Positions 15,427 to 24,372 of a stretch of DNA of 64,000 bases are shown one piece after another. Each line of letters begins with the position of its first letter. The stretch's first letter is position 1. A program made the position numbers and the translations under genes. Under the pieces are notes generated by a model. The model saw only the letters and a program-made list of their open reading frames with translations. It was not told where the DNA came from and did no database searches. This stretch comes from Sporosarcina cyprini. Lineage in GTDB: Bacteria; Bacillota; Bacilli; Bacillales_A; Planococcaceae. The DNA lies in NCBI RefSeq assembly GCF_022048975.1, contig NZ_JAKMHX010000010.1, positions 62,001 to 126,000 of the forward strand. Direction: 5' to 3'.

Positions 15427-16635
15427 ATGGCACTTCATGAACGGTTTTATTACCAAGACGCATATCAGAAGGAATTTACAGCGGAAGTTTTGCGGCAAGC
15501 GGAGGACGAGAATGGCCGGCCTTATGTCGTTCTTTCCAATACCGCCTTCTATCCGACCGGCGGCGGGCAGCCTCATGATACAGGCGCGCTCCAGGGCATT
15601 GCGGTTGTAGACGTAGAGGAAGTCGACGGCGAAATACATCATTACCTGGCCGAATCGCTCCAAGAGTCCGGTCAGGTGGAAGGCGCCATCGATTGGGAGC
15701 GTCGCTTCGATCATATGCAACAGCATGCGGGCCAGCATATTTTAACTGCCTCATTTGTAGAATTGTTCGGATTCCCTACTGTCAGTTTCCATCTTGGAAA
15801 AGAGCTCGTCAGCATCGATCTGGAAGTTGAAGAGGTGACCGAGGAACAATTGCGTGCAGCGGAACGGCTGGCCAACGACATCCTGTTGGACAACCGGCCG
15901 ATCGAAACGAAATGGGTAACGGAGGAAGAACTGGACCAATACGCTTTGCGCAAACAGCTCGCTGTCACCGATGAGATCCGTCTCGTTATCATCCCTGATT
16001 TCGATTATAACGGTTGCGGGGGGACTCATCCGAAATCGACGGGAGAAGTCGGTCTCATTTCCATCCTCGGCACAGAAAAACAAAAACGGAAAACCCGGGT
16101 TCACTTCGTATGCGGCGGACGGGTGCTTAAACAGCTTCAGAAGAAAAATGTGGAGCTACGGGAGGCATCCCAGTTATTGAGCGCACCTGAGGATGGCGTC
16201 AGCGAAGCCATTGCAAAACTGCAAGCTTCCCATCACGTCCTCGAAAAGTCATTGGAAGATGCGAAAGAGACGTTATTAGCTGTCGAAGCAAAAGAGCTGG
16301 CATCTTCCAAAGAGGAGACAGCTGTCATTAAGGCGGCTTTCACTAACCGGACCATTCAGGAATTGCAAAAACTGGCGCGGCTCATCGCCCAGGAAGACGA
16401 ATGTGCTATTGTTTTCCTCGTCGCCAAAAATGATACGAAGCTTCAATTTGTTGCGGCACGAGGCTCAGCTGTTTCGATTAGCATGAAACAAGTCGCGGCG
16501 GACGTACTTCCTCTCCTAAATGGAAAAGGTGGCGGTAGCGATGCATTCGTCCAAGGCGGCGGAGATCGCACAATGCTGGCCGATGAACTGCTGGAAGCTA
16601 TGGAGAGGTCTTGCAATAAATCATCAACGAATTAA
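15427..16635 (+). CDS. AlaX-type alanyl-tRNA editing protein with DHHA1 domain
   Basis: 402 residues. A freestanding homologue of the alanyl-tRNA synthetase editing half: an AlaX/tRNA-SAD domain with the metal-binding motifs HAGQH (near residue 100) and CGGTHPKSTGEVG (near 197), a coiled-coil middle (about 235-310) and a C-terminal DHHA1 domain with the GGKGGG-like GKGGGSDAFVQGGG block (about 360-375). By family it hydrolyses mischarged Ser- or Gly-tRNA(Ala); long AlaX-L proteins like this are common in Bacillales. Start at 15427 has only a weak ribosome binding site, and the frame is open 22 codons upstream. Confidence 0.9.
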   Translation: MALHERFYYQDAYQKEFTAEVLRQAEDENGRPYVVLSNTAFYPTGGGQPHDTGALQGIAVVDVEEVDGEIHHYLAESLQESGQVEGAIDWERRFDHMQQHAGQHILTASFVELFGFPTVSFHLGKELVSIDLEVEEVTEEQLRAAERLANDILLDNRPIETKWVTEEELDQYALRKQLAVTDEIRLVIIPDFDYNGCGGTHPKSTGEVGLISILGTEKQKRKTRVHFVCGGRVLKQLQKKNVELREASQLLSAPEDGVSEAIAKLQASHHVLEKSLEDAKETLLAVEAKELASSKEETAVIKAAFTNRTIQELQKLARLIAQEDECAIVFLVAKNDTKLQFVAARGSAVSISMKQVAADVLPLLNGKGGGSDAFVQGGGDRTMLADELLEAMERSCNKSSTN

Positions 16636-16639
16636 CCAT

Positions 16640-16676
16640 AAAACAGGCACCCTGGATATCCAGGACGCCTGTTTTT
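16640..16676. terminator. Bidirectional terminator between alaX-like and cytochrome genes
   Basis: AAACAGGC pairs with GCCTGTTT, and an inner CCTGGATATCCAGG palindrome fills the loop; T-runs on both strands. Confidence 0.85.
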
Positions 16677-17647
16677 CACTCTTTCCCTAACACTTCGTTC
16701 CAGTCAATTGTGCCGTCTTTAATCTGATCGCGTCGTTCTTTATTCATAATATCAGTCGGCCGGTCGCCTTTTGGCCAATCTTTGTCATGATTCTTCCATT
16801 CCGGACGATCCTTTGACAGAATGAAAGCTGCCAAGTCACTCGCCTCTTGGTCTGTCAATGTGTCTGCCTGGCCTACAGGCATGTTGTTTTGAATATAACC
16901 GGCCATTTTGGACATACGCGCGATGCCCGCTCCATCATTGAATGAACCGTCTCCCCAAAGGGCAGGACCTGTATTCGAACCTGTACCTGCGCCATCCCCT
17001 GCATGGCAGGCGATACAAGACTGTTGATACAATTGTTCTCCATCCTCAATATTTGGGACTGGCACTTCCTTCATATCGCTCTTACCCCGCCAAGGAAGTT
17101 CCGCTCCAACCGGAATCCCCTCAGAAATATAATTTAAGTAGGCTACCATTGCATCCAAGTCTTCATCGTCATCGGCGAATTTCTGGCCATTCATGCTTCG
17201 TACCATACAACCGTTAATCCGTTCCTCTAATGTGACAATTTGTCCTGAACGACCGATATACATTGGGTATACCGAAGTCATCCCGACTAAGGAAGATGTT
17301 TGTTCATCTGTTCCGGCTCCTGCGTGACAGCTCGTACACGACAGCTCATTCACACGGGCCTCCCCTTCTTCAACAGATGATGCTTCGCTTCGAAGCACTT
17401 CAGACGTATTATCGACTAGTGCATGCCCCCGTAAAATGGCTTCGCCCAGCGGCCCTTCCGGCACATTTTCCAATGACGGCGGATTGTGGACAATGCCTTT
17501 TTCTTCTCCGTCAGCAGCTTCTACGTCAGGACCTTTTTCCGCGTCCTCTTTGACGTGCTGCAGTTGGTTCGCCATTAACGCAATGATAAGCAGTGCGCCT
17601 GCGAAGAGGATGCCTAGTACTAGAGATGTTGTACGCTTCAATTCCAT
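16676..17647 (-). CDS. Dihaem cytochrome c, TsdA (thiosulfate dehydrogenase)-like
   Basis: 323 residues. An N-terminal membrane anchor or uncleaved signal (about 9-26) is followed by an acidic linker and two cytochrome c domains with haem motifs CTSCH (104-108) and CIACH (211-215). Between them the INGCMVRSMNG block (145-155) resembles the region of TsdA enzymes that supplies the unusual axial Cys ligand, so a thiosulfate dehydrogenase/tetrathionate reductase-type activity on the outer face of the membrane is plausible. It could instead be a plain electron carrier, for example for the gluconate-dehydrogenase-like enzyme at 54740-57334, which lacks its own cytochrome subunit. Single gene. Confidence 0.85.
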   Translation of the reverse strand: MELKRTTSLVLGILFAGALLIIALMANQLQHVKEDAEKGPDVEAADGEEKGIVHNPPSLENVPEGPLGEAILRGHALVDNTSEVLRSEASSVEEGEARVNELSCTSCHAGAGTDEQTSSLVGMTSVYPMYIGRSGQIVTLEERINGCMVRSMNGQKFADDDEDLDAMVAYLNYISEGIPVGAELPWRGKSDMKEVPVPNIEDGEQLYQQSCIACHAGDGAGTGSNTGPALWGDGSFNDGAGIARMSKMAGYIQNNMPVGQADTLTDQEASDLAAFILSKDRPEWKNHDKDWPKGDRPTDIMNKERRDQIKDGTIDWNEVLGKE

Positions 17648-17910
17648 CGCCTCCTATTGTCCTATTGCTATCTTTATTTTACCCCCTTCTTTTCTCCTAG
17701 CTCCAGCACACTAGCATGATTTCTCAAATTCGAAACAACATTATGTTATTTTTCTAACATTTTCATTATTCTTCTTCATTTTTCCTATTCACTTGATACC
17801 ACTTAGCTCTTTTCTATCTTCATCAAGACGTAATGTTACTGTCACAATCAATAGGGTATAGATATAGTGATAGACGTTCACTAGAATCCAAACTGGAAAG
17901 GGGAAATTTC

Positions 17911-19131
17911 ATGCGGAAAAAGCTATTATTTATTTCCGATCATGGCGATCCGCTGGCAGCCCTTGGCGGTGAACAAGCAGGCGGACAAAACAACTATGTG
18001 AAACAACTGGCCTTGGCACTCGATCAAAAAGGACATCAAGTGGATGTGATTACACATTGGGCAGATGTATCAAAACCGCAAGCTGAATCATTTGGCAATC
18101 GATGCCGGGTGATCCGGATCTCTGGCGGCAAGAAAGGATACGTGCCAAAAAGCGATTTATATGACATACTTCCTGCCTTTTACGCAGAGATGTGTGAGAC
18201 GATCGATCCGTCGTCATATGACGCCATGCATACGCATTATTGGCTTTCCGGCCTGCTCGGCTTAAACATCGCCAAAGATTTCGGGCTACCGTGGATCCAT
18301 ACGTCCCACTCCCTCGGAATTGCGAAAGCCCAAGCGACAGGACAGCGCGAGCAAGAGCGCCTTCAGGCGGAACGGGTCATCTTGGAGCACGCAGACAAAA
18401 TTGTCGCCACTACTAAAACGGAACGGAATCTAATCCAAGGATTTGTGACGGACCCTGCACCGATCCATGTGATTCCGATCGGGGTTGACAAAAGCTTTGA
18501 ATCCAAAACGCTTACTACCCAAAGCGACTCCCCCTATTTCGCTTTTGCCGGCCGCTTGGAATCGACAAAAGGGATCTTCACACTTATCCGCGCTTTTCGT
18601 TTATTAAAAGAAAAAAACGAACTTCCTACATCTACAAAGCTCGTGATTGCGGGAGGCGACACGAACCAAGTGGATCCACAGACCAAAACACCTATCTGCC
18701 CTAAGTTAAAAAAAGCAGTCAATGGAGTGGAAGACCATATCCTATTCATAGGCGCACGCACCCAGTCCCAATTGGCTCGATTGTTTAATGGAGCCACGGC
18801 TGTTGTCGTTCCTTCCACATACGAATCCTTCGGCATGGTTGCTGCAGAAGCACAGGCGTCCGGCTGTCCTGTCATCGCTTCAGCTGTTGGCGGATTAAAA
18901 GACGTCGTGCAACATCGTGAAACGGGTCTCCACGTAGAAGGGGAAAACACCTTGCAACTGGCTCGTGCCATGAAGTTCTTAGCGGCCAATCAAGAGTTTG
19001 CCCGCCTGCTTGGACGAAAAGCCGCTTCTTTTGCTAGACGGGAGTTTAATTGGCCAACCGTTGCCAAGAAGATGGACAACATTTATGAGGTGGTCATACG
19101 TGAAACAGAAAAAATTTATGCTGGCGACTGA
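17911..19131 (+). CDS. Glycosyltransferase family 4, sucrose-phosphate synthase-like
   Basis: 406 residues. The N terminus (ISDHGDPLAALGGEQAGGQNNYV) carries the GGQN donor/acceptor loop found in sucrose-phosphate synthases and MshA-type enzymes, followed by MHTHYWLSG near 105 and the GT4 E-x7-E signature ESFGMVAAE near residue 310. By family it joins a nucleotide-glucose to fructose 6-phosphate. The identification is strengthened by the overlapping downstream gene, a sucrose-phosphatase-like HAD enzyme. Start at 17911 follows AAAGGGG; the frame extends 26 codons upstream without a site. Sucrose made this way is usually a compatible solute, which is inference here. Confidence 0.87.
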   Translation: MRKKLLFISDHGDPLAALGGEQAGGQNNYVKQLALALDQKGHQVDVITHWADVSKPQAESFGNRCRVIRISGGKKGYVPKSDLYDILPAFYAEMCETIDPSSYDAMHTHYWLSGLLGLNIAKDFGLPWIHTSHSLGIAKAQATGQREQERLQAERVILEHADKIVATTKTERNLIQGFVTDPAPIHVIPIGVDKSFESKTLTTQSDSPYFAFAGRLESTKGIFTLIRAFRLLKEKNELPTSTKLVIAGGDTNQVDPQTKTPICPKLKKAVNGVEDHILFIGARTQSQLARLFNGATAVVVPSTYESFGMVAAEAQASGCPVIASAVGGLKDVVQHRETGLHVEGENTLQLARAMKFLAANQEFARLLGRKAASFARREFNWPTVAKKMDNIYEVVIRETEKIYAGD

Positions 19132-19831
19132 TTTGGATGGAACGCTTGTCGGAAACGAGGAGGGGCTTGCAGATCTGCTTGCTTATTACGAGGGAGCGCC
19201 TTATGAGGTGGCCCTTGTGTATGTAACGGGGCGACATCTCGATTCTGCCAGGTCGTTGATCAAAGAAGTGTCCTTGCCTAATCCGGACCTGCTCATTACA
19301 GATGTCGGGACTACCATCTACCATCAAGATGGCGAAGATTTCAGATGGAAGCAGAAAATGAATGAACATTGGCTGCCTGATCGGATTGCTGAAATCGGAG
19401 CTGACTTTCCGGGGTTAAAGCGACAACAACTTCCGAATAATCGCCGAGTTTCATTTACGGTGCATGACAATTCGTGCGAAGTAGAGAAATTTCGGGAGAG
19501 GCTTGAGCAAGAAGGTGTCCCCCACACGTTCATCTTCAGCTCCAATCGTGATATTGATGTATTGCCGCCCACTGCTGGGAAAGGCATGGCACTGGAGCAT
19601 GTCATCGAGCACTATGCGGCGCCAGATGTCCAGCTGCTCATCGCAGGCGATTCAGGAAATGACATTGACATGTTATCACTCGGGCATCCTGCCGTCATTG
19701 TCGGAAACGCCCAGCCGGAATTATTGGATATGGACGATCATCCCAATCTATTCCGTGCCAAAATGCATTGCGCTGCCGGCATCCACGAGGCATGGCTGCA
19801 TTTCTATAATAAAAAAGACAAGCAAGCATAG
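19100..19831 (+). CDS. HAD-superfamily phosphatase, sucrose-phosphate phosphatase-like
   Basis: 243 residues. HAD motif I DLDGTLV at the N terminus, motif II-type VTGR near 35, conserved ITDVGTTIY near 65, and motifs III/IV in AGKGMALEHV and AGDSGNDIDML. The DVGT-x-IY and RDIDVLPPTAGKG-like blocks are those of the sucrose-6-phosphate phosphatase group. I chose the GTG at 19100, seven bases after GAGGTGG; the longer open frame inside the upstream gene has no such site. It overlaps the synthase gene by 32 bases, so the two proteins are translationally coupled and together would convert UDP-glucose and fructose 6-phosphate to sucrose. Confidence 0.87.
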   Translation: MKQKKFMLATDLDGTLVGNEEGLADLLAYYEGAPYEVALVYVTGRHLDSARSLIKEVSLPNPDLLITDVGTTIYHQDGEDFRWKQKMNEHWLPDRIAEIGADFPGLKRQQLPNNRRVSFTVHDNSCEVEKFRERLEQEGVPHTFIFSSNRDIDVLPPTAGKGMALEHVIEHYAAPDVQLLIAGDSGNDIDMLSLGHPAVIVGNAQPELLDMDDHPNLFRAKMHCAAGIHEAWLHFYNKKDKQA

Positions 19832-19857
19832 GGCAACCTATACATGCTTGTCTCTTT
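19815..19857. terminator. Bidirectional terminator between sucrose genes and proS
   Basis: ACAAGCA with a following AGCATAGG arm pairs with CCTATACATGCTTGT around GCAA, then TCTCTTTT. It separates two convergent units. Confidence 0.75.
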
Positions 19858-19860
19858 TGA

Positions 19861-21297
19861 TTAATATGCTCTTGCAAACCAAACCGTATGCTTCGCTTCT
19901 TTACCACAGTTAATGCATACATGTTTTTCTGCAGGCGGGTTGAATGGAATATTGCGCGTCGTGAATTTCGTTTCTTCTTTCACATGCTCTTCACACGCAT
20001 CGTCTCCACACCAGCCGGCAAGGATCCATCCAGGGATTTCCCCTTTTTCTTGGGAGCTGGCAATATGCTCTTTCAGCTCCGACAATTTATCGATATGCGT
20101 ATGGGAGTGCTCTTCCCGGAATTTCCGTGCTTTTTCAAGCAGGCGCGTTTGCATCGTTTCCAGTTCCTGTTCGATGCGTTCCACGACATTCGCAAGATCG
20201 ACTGCCACTTTATCCGCTTCATCACGAGCCTTTAACAATGCCTGGTTGTTCTCCAGGTCACGTGGTCCAAGCTCTAGACGGACCGGTACTCCTTTTAATT
20301 CCCACTCATTGAACTTGAAGCCAGGAGATTGATCGGAATCATCCAAACGGACGCGGATGCCTTTCGCTTTCAGTGCCGCGTATACTTCATCCAGCTTCTC
20401 CATGATCGCCGGGTTCTTCTTCCACGGACCGACAGGAATCAAAATGACCTGTGTTGGTGCAATGCGCGGCGGCAAGACTAATCCTTGCTCATCCCCATGT
20501 ACCATGATGACAGATCCGATGAGGCGAGTGGACGTTCCCCATGATGTCGTATGGACGTATTCATGACGGTTTTCCTTCGTCAAATACTTAATATCAAACG
20601 CTTCCGCGAATTTTGTGCCTAAGTAATGGGAAGTCCCGGCTTGAACTGCCTTGCCGTCCTTCATCATCGCTTCGATGGAATACGTATCGACTGCTCCCGC
20701 GAACCGCTCGGATGGCGTCTTCTGGCCATCGTATACAGGAATCGCAAGAAGTCCTTCAACTACTTCCTTATAGATGTTCAGCATTTGCATCGTCTCGTGA
20801 CGTGCTTCTTCTTCATCCGCATGTGCGGTATGCCCTTCCTGCCATAGGAATTCAGACGTCCGGATGAACGGCAGCGTCTTTTTCTCCCAACGGAATACGT
20901 TCGCCCACTGGTTGATCAAAACCGGAAGATCGCGGTAGCTCTTGATCCAATCGGAATACAAATGACCGATCATCGTCTCGGACGTCGGACGGAGTGCTAG
21001 CCGCTCCTCCAATTTCTCACCCGCTGCCTCAGTCACCCAAGGAAGCTCTGGCGAGAAGCCTTCAATATGGTCCTTCTCTTTTTGGAAAAACGATTCAGGA
21101 ATCAACATCGGGAAATACGCATTGCGATGGCCCGTCTCCTTGAAACGGCGGTTCATCTCTTCCTGGATATGCTCCCAAATTTCAAAGCCATCCGGTTTGA
21201 ATGCGATACATCCGCGAACTGGCGTATAGTCCATCAAATCCGCCTTCTGGATCGTATCAATGTACCATTTTGAAAAATCATTTTGTTGATTGCTCAT
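19861..21297 (-). CDS. proS: Prolyl-tRNA synthetase (short, archaeal/eukaryote-type ProRS)
   Basis: 478 residues, the length of the ProS type 3 family (about 480) rather than the 570-residue bacterial form; there is no inserted editing domain. Class II motifs are visible: RPTSETMI near 138, FRWE near 168, and GTSTRLIGSVIMVHGDEQGL near 265-285, then an anticodon-binding domain and a C-terminal zinc-binding tail with CGDDACEEHVK and HVCINCGK. The start at 21297 follows AAGGAGG. Expression is controlled by the T-box leader immediately upstream, which senses uncharged tRNA(Pro). Monocistronic. Confidence 0.97.
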   Translation of the reverse strand: MSNQQNDFSKWYIDTIQKADLMDYTPVRGCIAFKPDGFEIWEHIQEEMNRRFKETGHRNAYFPMLIPESFFQKEKDHIEGFSPELPWVTEAAGEKLEERLALRPTSETMIGHLYSDWIKSYRDLPVLINQWANVFRWEKKTLPFIRTSEFLWQEGHTAHADEEEARHETMQMLNIYKEVVEGLLAIPVYDGQKTPSERFAGAVDTYSIEAMMKDGKAVQAGTSHYLGTKFAEAFDIKYLTKENRHEYVHTTSWGTSTRLIGSVIMVHGDEQGLVLPPRIAPTQVILIPVGPWKKNPAIMEKLDEVYAALKAKGIRVRLDDSDQSPGFKFNEWELKGVPVRLELGPRDLENNQALLKARDEADKVAVDLANVVERIEQELETMQTRLLEKARKFREEHSHTHIDKLSELKEHIASSQEKGEIPGWILAGWCGDDACEEHVKEETKFTTRNIPFNPPAEKHVCINCGKEAKHTVWFARAY

Positions 21298-21562
21298 ACG
21301 TAAAACCTCCTTCTGCATAATAAAAAGCGCAAAGCTGTCCTTACTAAAAAGGACGTCTTTGCGCTGGGTCGACGTGGTACCACCTTTGTTCAGCCTATGG
21401 TTACCATAAGCCCTCAAACGTTTCGTAACGGAACGACCCGGTCATGTTTGCATGACATCTCCGTGGTAGGTTTCAATGAAAAGCGGTGGCATAACTCTCA
21501 GCAATCGCTATGCTTTCTGTATCACAATTTCCATCTACTCGGCCACTTCATGGATTTCATAT
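21298..21562 (-). promoter_or_regulatory. T-box leader of proS
   Basis: On the minus strand AAGGTGGTACCACG (21387-21374) is the conserved T-box sequence that pairs with the tRNA acceptor end. It is followed by an intrinsic terminator in which AGCGCAAAG (21365-21357) pairs with CTTTGCGCT (21334-21326) before a T-run, ending just before the proS ribosome binding site. The 170 bases upstream hold the structured stem I with the specifier. By family, uncharged tRNA(Pro) stabilises the antiterminator and turns proS on. I have not assigned the CCN specifier codon. Confidence 0.93.
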
Positions 21563-21569
21563 TGACTCT

Positions 21570-21598
21570 ACTATACCAAATAGGATTGTCATATACAA
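21570..21598 (-). promoter_or_regulatory. Probable sigma-A promoter of the proS T-box transcript
   Basis: On the minus strand TTGTAT (21598-21593), 17 bp spacer, TATAGT (21575-21570). It lies just before the first structured bases of the T-box leader. Confidence 0.65.
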
Positions 21599-21604
21599 TC
21601 GCGT

Positions 21605-22348
21605 TTATACAGTTGTGCAAATATCGTCAAAATAGGCAGACAGTGATTGATTGCGCCCGGTCTCATGCCACTCGTGATAAAGGCGGAATACCTGCTGGAC
21701 ATCCCCATGATGGAACTCAACGATGTCTTTCACCTTCAAAAAGCTGCGCCAGTAATCAAACATGATGCTCGGTATCGAACCTTCATATGTACCTGATCCG
21801 AAATCATCCAATGAATGGCCGCCATACTTTACTTGATGAGCCTTAACTAGATCATCTTCCACTTTCGTCACTTCATTGAAATATTCTTCGCCAAGGAAGC
21901 GTCGCGGCAAATAAAAACACATGCCTTCTTCAAACCAGATGGAATCCTCGCGGTCGTCATCAAATTCATCCACAAACAGCGCACTATGATGAGTCAACTC
22001 ATGCGCCAGAATTTCAAAAAGATGATCCTCGCCAAACTTCTCATAATAAGCTTGGATCTCAGGCAACTCCTTCCCATCCAATTGAAGCAACATCAAGTCC
22101 CGCCATTGCTCGAGCTCCGGCGATAGGTAAATGAACTCCTCATTCGTATATGCCGGAATCGGAATAGTGGAAAACACAGTCGTCGCGAGTTCAGTCGATG
22201 TCCAAATAACAGCTTTCGGCATTTCCTCCAATCGATAGGAGGAGCGCAGTACTTCCTCGTATTTCCCCAGCCTTTCCATTTGGCGTTTGATCAAAGCTTC
22301 GTGTTTTTCGCTCTCCTCTGTCGTTTCAAAGCACAAGATAGATTTCAT
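21605..22348 (-). CDS. Gluzincin-like putative metallopeptidase
   Basis: 247 residues, no signal peptide, so probably cytoplasmic. HELTHH at 116-121 is an HExxH zinc motif, and WFEEG at 138-142 places a third ligand Glu 20-21 residues later, as in gluzincins. The rest of the protein is acidic and not recognised. The pattern resembles small collagenase/M1-like peptidase domains, but it could have lost activity. Start at 22348 follows AGGGGGA; the frame has eight more codons upstream without a better site. It is divergent from yqeY and 30 bp upstream of the proS promoter region. Confidence 0.75.
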   Translation of the reverse strand: MKSILCFETTEESEKHEALIKRQMERLGKYEEVLRSSYRLEEMPKAVIWTSTELATTVFSTIPIPAYTNEEFIYLSPELEQWRDLMLLQLDGKELPEIQAYYEKFGEDHLFEILAHELTHHSALFVDEFDDDREDSIWFEEGMCFYLPRRFLGEEYFNEVTKVEDDLVKAHQVKYGGHSLDDFGSGTYEGSIPSIMFDYWRSFLKVKDIVEFHHGDVQQVFRLYHEWHETGRNQSLSAYFDDICTTV

Positions 22349-22486
22349 GAAACAGTCCCCCTCTTTATACAAACCATTCTAGCAGACGGATTCGCATTAA
22401 TTCATACAGTTGCTTTTCCGATGCCGCTCTTCTATACTTTTTACACAAAATGTTTTTTCGTTACTTATCAATGGGAGGTTTTATAT

Positions 22487-22915
22487 ATGTTGAAGACTAC
22501 AGTATTTGAACAGTTGAAAACGGCTATGAGAGAGAAAGATACGTTATCCAAAGGCGTGCTCACTTTATTGAAATCGGCGCTTGACCTGGCTGAGAAGGAA
22601 AAAGGGGCTCCACTTACAGAGGAAGAAGAGACAGCGATCGTCAACCGGGAAATCAAGCAGACCAACCAGGCGCTCGAAGGGGCACAAAGTGCACAGCGGG
22701 ATGATTTGATCGAACAGGAGAAAGCGAAATTGACCCTGTTGAAATCATTTTTGCCAAAACAATTAACTGAGGAAGAAGTCGCGGCTGTATTGACAGAAGC
22801 GGGTGTTTCCCAAGGAATGAATATGGGCGATGCGATGAAAATCGCCAAACCATTGCTCGCGGGCAAGACAGATGGCGCCACGATGTCAAAAGTAGTGAAA
22901 AGCTTAATTCAATAA
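22487..22915 (+). CDS. yqeY: GatB/YqeY domain protein
   Basis: 142 residues. Full-length YqeY: N-terminal helical part (LKTAMREKDTLSKGVLTLLKSAL) and the C-terminal tRNA-binding-like domain shared with the GatB tail (KSFLPKQLTEEEVAAVL ... GDAMKIAKPLLAGKTDGATMSKVVKSLI). Standalone YqeY proteins may interact with tRNA-dependent amidotransfer, but the role is unproven. Start at 22487 behind GGGAGG; the 69 upstream codons of the frame are antisense to the gluzincin gene and not real. Followed by a strong terminator. Confidence 0.95.
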   Translation: MLKTTVFEQLKTAMREKDTLSKGVLTLLKSALDLAEKEKGAPLTEEEETAIVNREIKQTNQALEGAQSAQRDDLIEQEKAKLTLLKSFLPKQLTEEEVAAVLTEAGVSQGMNMGDAMKIAKPLLAGKTDGATMSKVVKSLIQ

Positions 22916-22925
22916 GAAGTTGAAG

Positions 22926-22954
22926 TCCCCTGCCTCTGAGCAGGGGATTTTTTG
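22926..22954 (+). terminator. Terminator after yqeY
   Basis: TCCCCTGC pairs with GCAGGGGA over a 6-base loop, followed by TTTTTT. Confidence 0.9.
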
Positions 22955-22956
22955 TA

Positions 22957-22987
22957 TAAAAAAAGGGAGCTGGATCTGCTCCCTTTT
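22957..22987 (-). terminator. Terminator downstream of the 23-kb MFS gene
   Basis: On the minus strand AAAAGGGAGC pairs with GCTCCCTTTT around AGATCCA, followed by more T. It lies 64 bases after the MFS stop codon. Confidence 0.8.
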
Positions 22988-23050
22988 CATCGCCAGCTTT
23001 CCATCCTGATTCCGGCGACCGAGCAGCAGGACGAGGAAATTGTCCCCATG

Positions 23051-24220
23051 TCAGTCAGCTGCAGAAACAGGTGTCCTCCTTCTCTTACCAAACAACGTAG
23101 CAAGAAATAAAACACCAAGGAACAAAGCGTACAAGAAGAGATAACTTACTTCCGTATCCAGCTCCAAGAAAAAGCCGCCTAATATTGGGCCTGATAAACT
23201 ACCAATGCTAAAGAATATGCCACACAGCAAGTTGCCTGTAGGTAGCAGCGATTTCGGCGTCAAATCGGACATATAGGAAACGCCAAGCGAAAAGACAGAA
23301 CCTGCGAACAAGCCTGCCATGAAAAACATAACCATGACAAGGACTGCATGATCTCCTACCAAGCCGGCTCCAAGAAAAGATAAACTGCCGCCGCCAAATG
23401 CCACTAATAAAACGGGCTTCCGTCCAATTTTATCCGACAACATACCAAGTGGAATCTGCGTCAGTATGCCGCCAAGCGCAAAAGCGGGAATGATCAGGGA
23501 TACCATCGAAAGAGGAATTCCATTGCGCAGAGCGTAGACCGGATACATCGCATTGAGCGATGATTCCAAAAAGCCGAAGCCGAACGGCCCAAGAAAAGCA
23601 ATGCCCGAGATCAGGATCGTCGCCTTAAATTGCGAACCCGGCCGCCCCTTCGCAACGTCCCGAGGGAGCACATCCGGAAAATCATTTCGCAACAGGAAAA
23701 CAGACGACCACGCTAGAACGCTCAGACCGGCCGAAACAATAAACGGCAAACCTTCAAAAATATCAACAAGCGGTACAAACATAGGTCCAATCGCAAAACC
23801 AAGCCCGACCGACAGGCCATAAATGGAAATGCTCCGGCCTAATTTATGCTGGGGAACGGTGCTCGTCAACCACGTCTGCGTCGCAAAATGGAGAGAATGG
23901 TCCCCAATCCCGACAAGCATGCGGAGGACAAACCAAAAAACAACATTCTTCCATAACGGAAACGCCAGCAAAGACGCCAGCAAGCAAAGACCACCAAAAA
24001 TGATAATCGGCTTATACCCATATTTCCTTAGCGGTGCCTCCATGAACGGCGAGACGAGCAGCGTCCCGATGTACAATCCGGTCGCATTCAACCCGTTTAA
24101 CGTACTCGAGACCCCTTCCCTTTCAAAGATGGTCGAAATCAGCGGAAGCAGCATGCCCTGCGAAAACCCCGCGACCGACACAATTAACACGAGCACCCAA
24201 AAGCGATGCTGTTCAACCAT
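23051..24220 (-). CDS. MFS transporter (YcaD/YfkF-like)
   Basis: 389 residues with 12 membrane segments, and the second-half copy of the MFS loop motif GMLSDKIGRKP near residue 260. The pattern resembles B. subtilis YfkF and E. coli YcaD, orphan transporters of unknown substrate. The ATG at 24220 has a distant GGGGGAG site (about 21 bases), so the start is uncertain by a few codons. It lies downstream of array D and the aconitase terminator, as a separate minus-strand unit. Confidence 0.87.
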   Translation of the reverse strand: MVEQHRFWVLVLIVSVAGFSQGMLLPLISTIFEREGVSSTLNGLNATGLYIGTLLVSPFMEAPLRKYGYKPIIIFGGLCLLASLLAFPLWKNVVFWFVLRMLVGIGDHSLHFATQTWLTSTVPQHKLGRSISIYGLSVGLGFAIGPMFVPLVDIFEGLPFIVSAGLSVLAWSSVFLLRNDFPDVLPRDVAKGRPGSQFKATILISGIAFLGPFGFGFLESSLNAMYPVYALRNGIPLSMVSLIIPAFALGGILTQIPLGMLSDKIGRKPVLLVAFGGGSLSFLGAGLVGDHAVLVMVMFFMAGLFAGSVFSLGVSYMSDLTPKSLLPTGNLLCGIFFSIGSLSGPILGGFFLELDTEVSYLFLYALFLGVLFLATLFGKRRRTPVSAAD

Positions 24221-24372
24221 TTGACGAATATGTATGACAGACTCCCCCCTGCTACTGAAACGCTATACCATATCGTACCATAAGTCAGGTACGTCAAAAA
24301 TATTGCACTGGGTGACGAATCTGTGAATCGGTTGGCTTATTCTATCTTTTTTTAAAATGAAACATGGGATTC

